Below the pieces are notes generated by a model. That model was not told where the DNA came from. It did not search any database and saw only the letters and a list, made by a program, of their open reading frames with translations. A stretch of DNA of 64,000 nucleotides, from NCBI RefSeq assembly GCF_029852145.1, contig NC_079969.1, positions 22,746,459-22,810,458 of the forward strand, written 5' to 3'. The translations under genes and the position numbers were made by a program. This document shows, one piece after another, positions 63,617 to 64,000 of this stretch; positions within the stretch are counted from its first letter, which is position 1; each line of letters starts with the position of its first letter. Source of the stretch: Microplitis mediator (taxonomy: Eukaryota; Arthropoda; Insecta; Hymenoptera; Braconidae).

Positions 63617-64000
63617 AAAGCCAAATTTTTCGAAATGTTGACTTATCCAAGTATTTTTTTTTAATTTTCAAACAGAACTGATGTATTCTTAATCATTAGC
63701 CCTCGAAATATGAATGTCAAAGTCTGTTACGTCTCTAATGAAATATCATCGAAGTTCAAAAATGAATCGTTTAATTGAGCATTTGGTAGAATCGCTAGTA
63801 CTGGAAAATATATAATGAGAAGTAGGTACGTTAGACAAGTCAGTAGATTTTTTGATTATGTTTGAATTCAAGAAATTATCTTCTTCTCCATTAGACACTT
63901 TGAGACTTACGTGTGGAAGTAACTTATCGTTTGCGTTTGAATAACTCAGAAGTTAGTTATACAGTTGCTTGAATTATGTGTTACAGTGAATAGAGAAGCT

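Noticed and set aside
1..64000. Integrated viral (for example polydnavirus) segment
   Set aside because: No viral-type gene, cluster of virulence-like genes or segment-junction repeats were seen.

Overview
This window looks like nuclear DNA from an insect, most likely a hymenopteran. The reasons are strong A+T bias, only one convincing protein-coding gene, short GT-AG introns (70-89 bp where nothing has inserted), an arthropod-type TATA+Initiator promoter, and a very dense load of short terminal-inverted-repeat (TIR) elements. The P450 and the repeat style would suit a parasitoid wasp, but that assignment is inference; no search was possible.

The one firmly supported gene is a complete 12-exon cytochrome P450 of the CYP4 family on the minus strand (52150-56828, 528 residues). 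It has its own core promoter just upstream and a poly(A) signal 231 bases after the stop. All hallmark motifs are present except the I-helix glutamate that ties heme covalently in many CYP4 enzymes, which is alanine here. Eight of its 11 introns are 70-89 bp. The three long ones (introns 4, 9 and 10) each carry inserted TIR elements, and removing the insert brings introns 9 and 10 back to about 100 and 77 bp.

Nearly everything else is non-coding and repeat-rich. 1-6428 holds the TA-flanked GGGGAGGGTGGGGC family, a GC-tipped relative, and a 2.4 kb element carrying two younger insertions. 7850-20840 holds a possible cis-regulatory block (9542-9760), a 1.5 kb TIR element with a near-perfect palindrome, a mariner-like MITE, a 44/88-bp higher-order satellite and a pogo-like MITE nested in another element. 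22170-29020 holds several copies of two roughly 205-bp MITE families around a CpG-rich promoter-like island (23940-24780). 30990-31560 and 50077-50784 hold unrecognised, faintly coding-like sequence. 31834-48761 holds many more TIR elements, including a possible 4.5 kb one and a TTAA-flanked piggyBac-type MITE. The right flank (57535-63616) repeats several of these families.

The most unusual theme is a set of TIR elements that share short heads (CACGGAAAAAA or CACTGTNAAAAATTT, often with TA flanks). Each is filled with a different, many-times-iterated, quasi-palindromic word (for example CGGTAGCTGCTACCG, GGTAACCGTTACC, TTTGTAATTTTACAAA). Several nest in one another and some sit in P450 introns. 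No transposase, retrotransposon protein, CRISPR array, rRNA or intact tRNA gene was seen.
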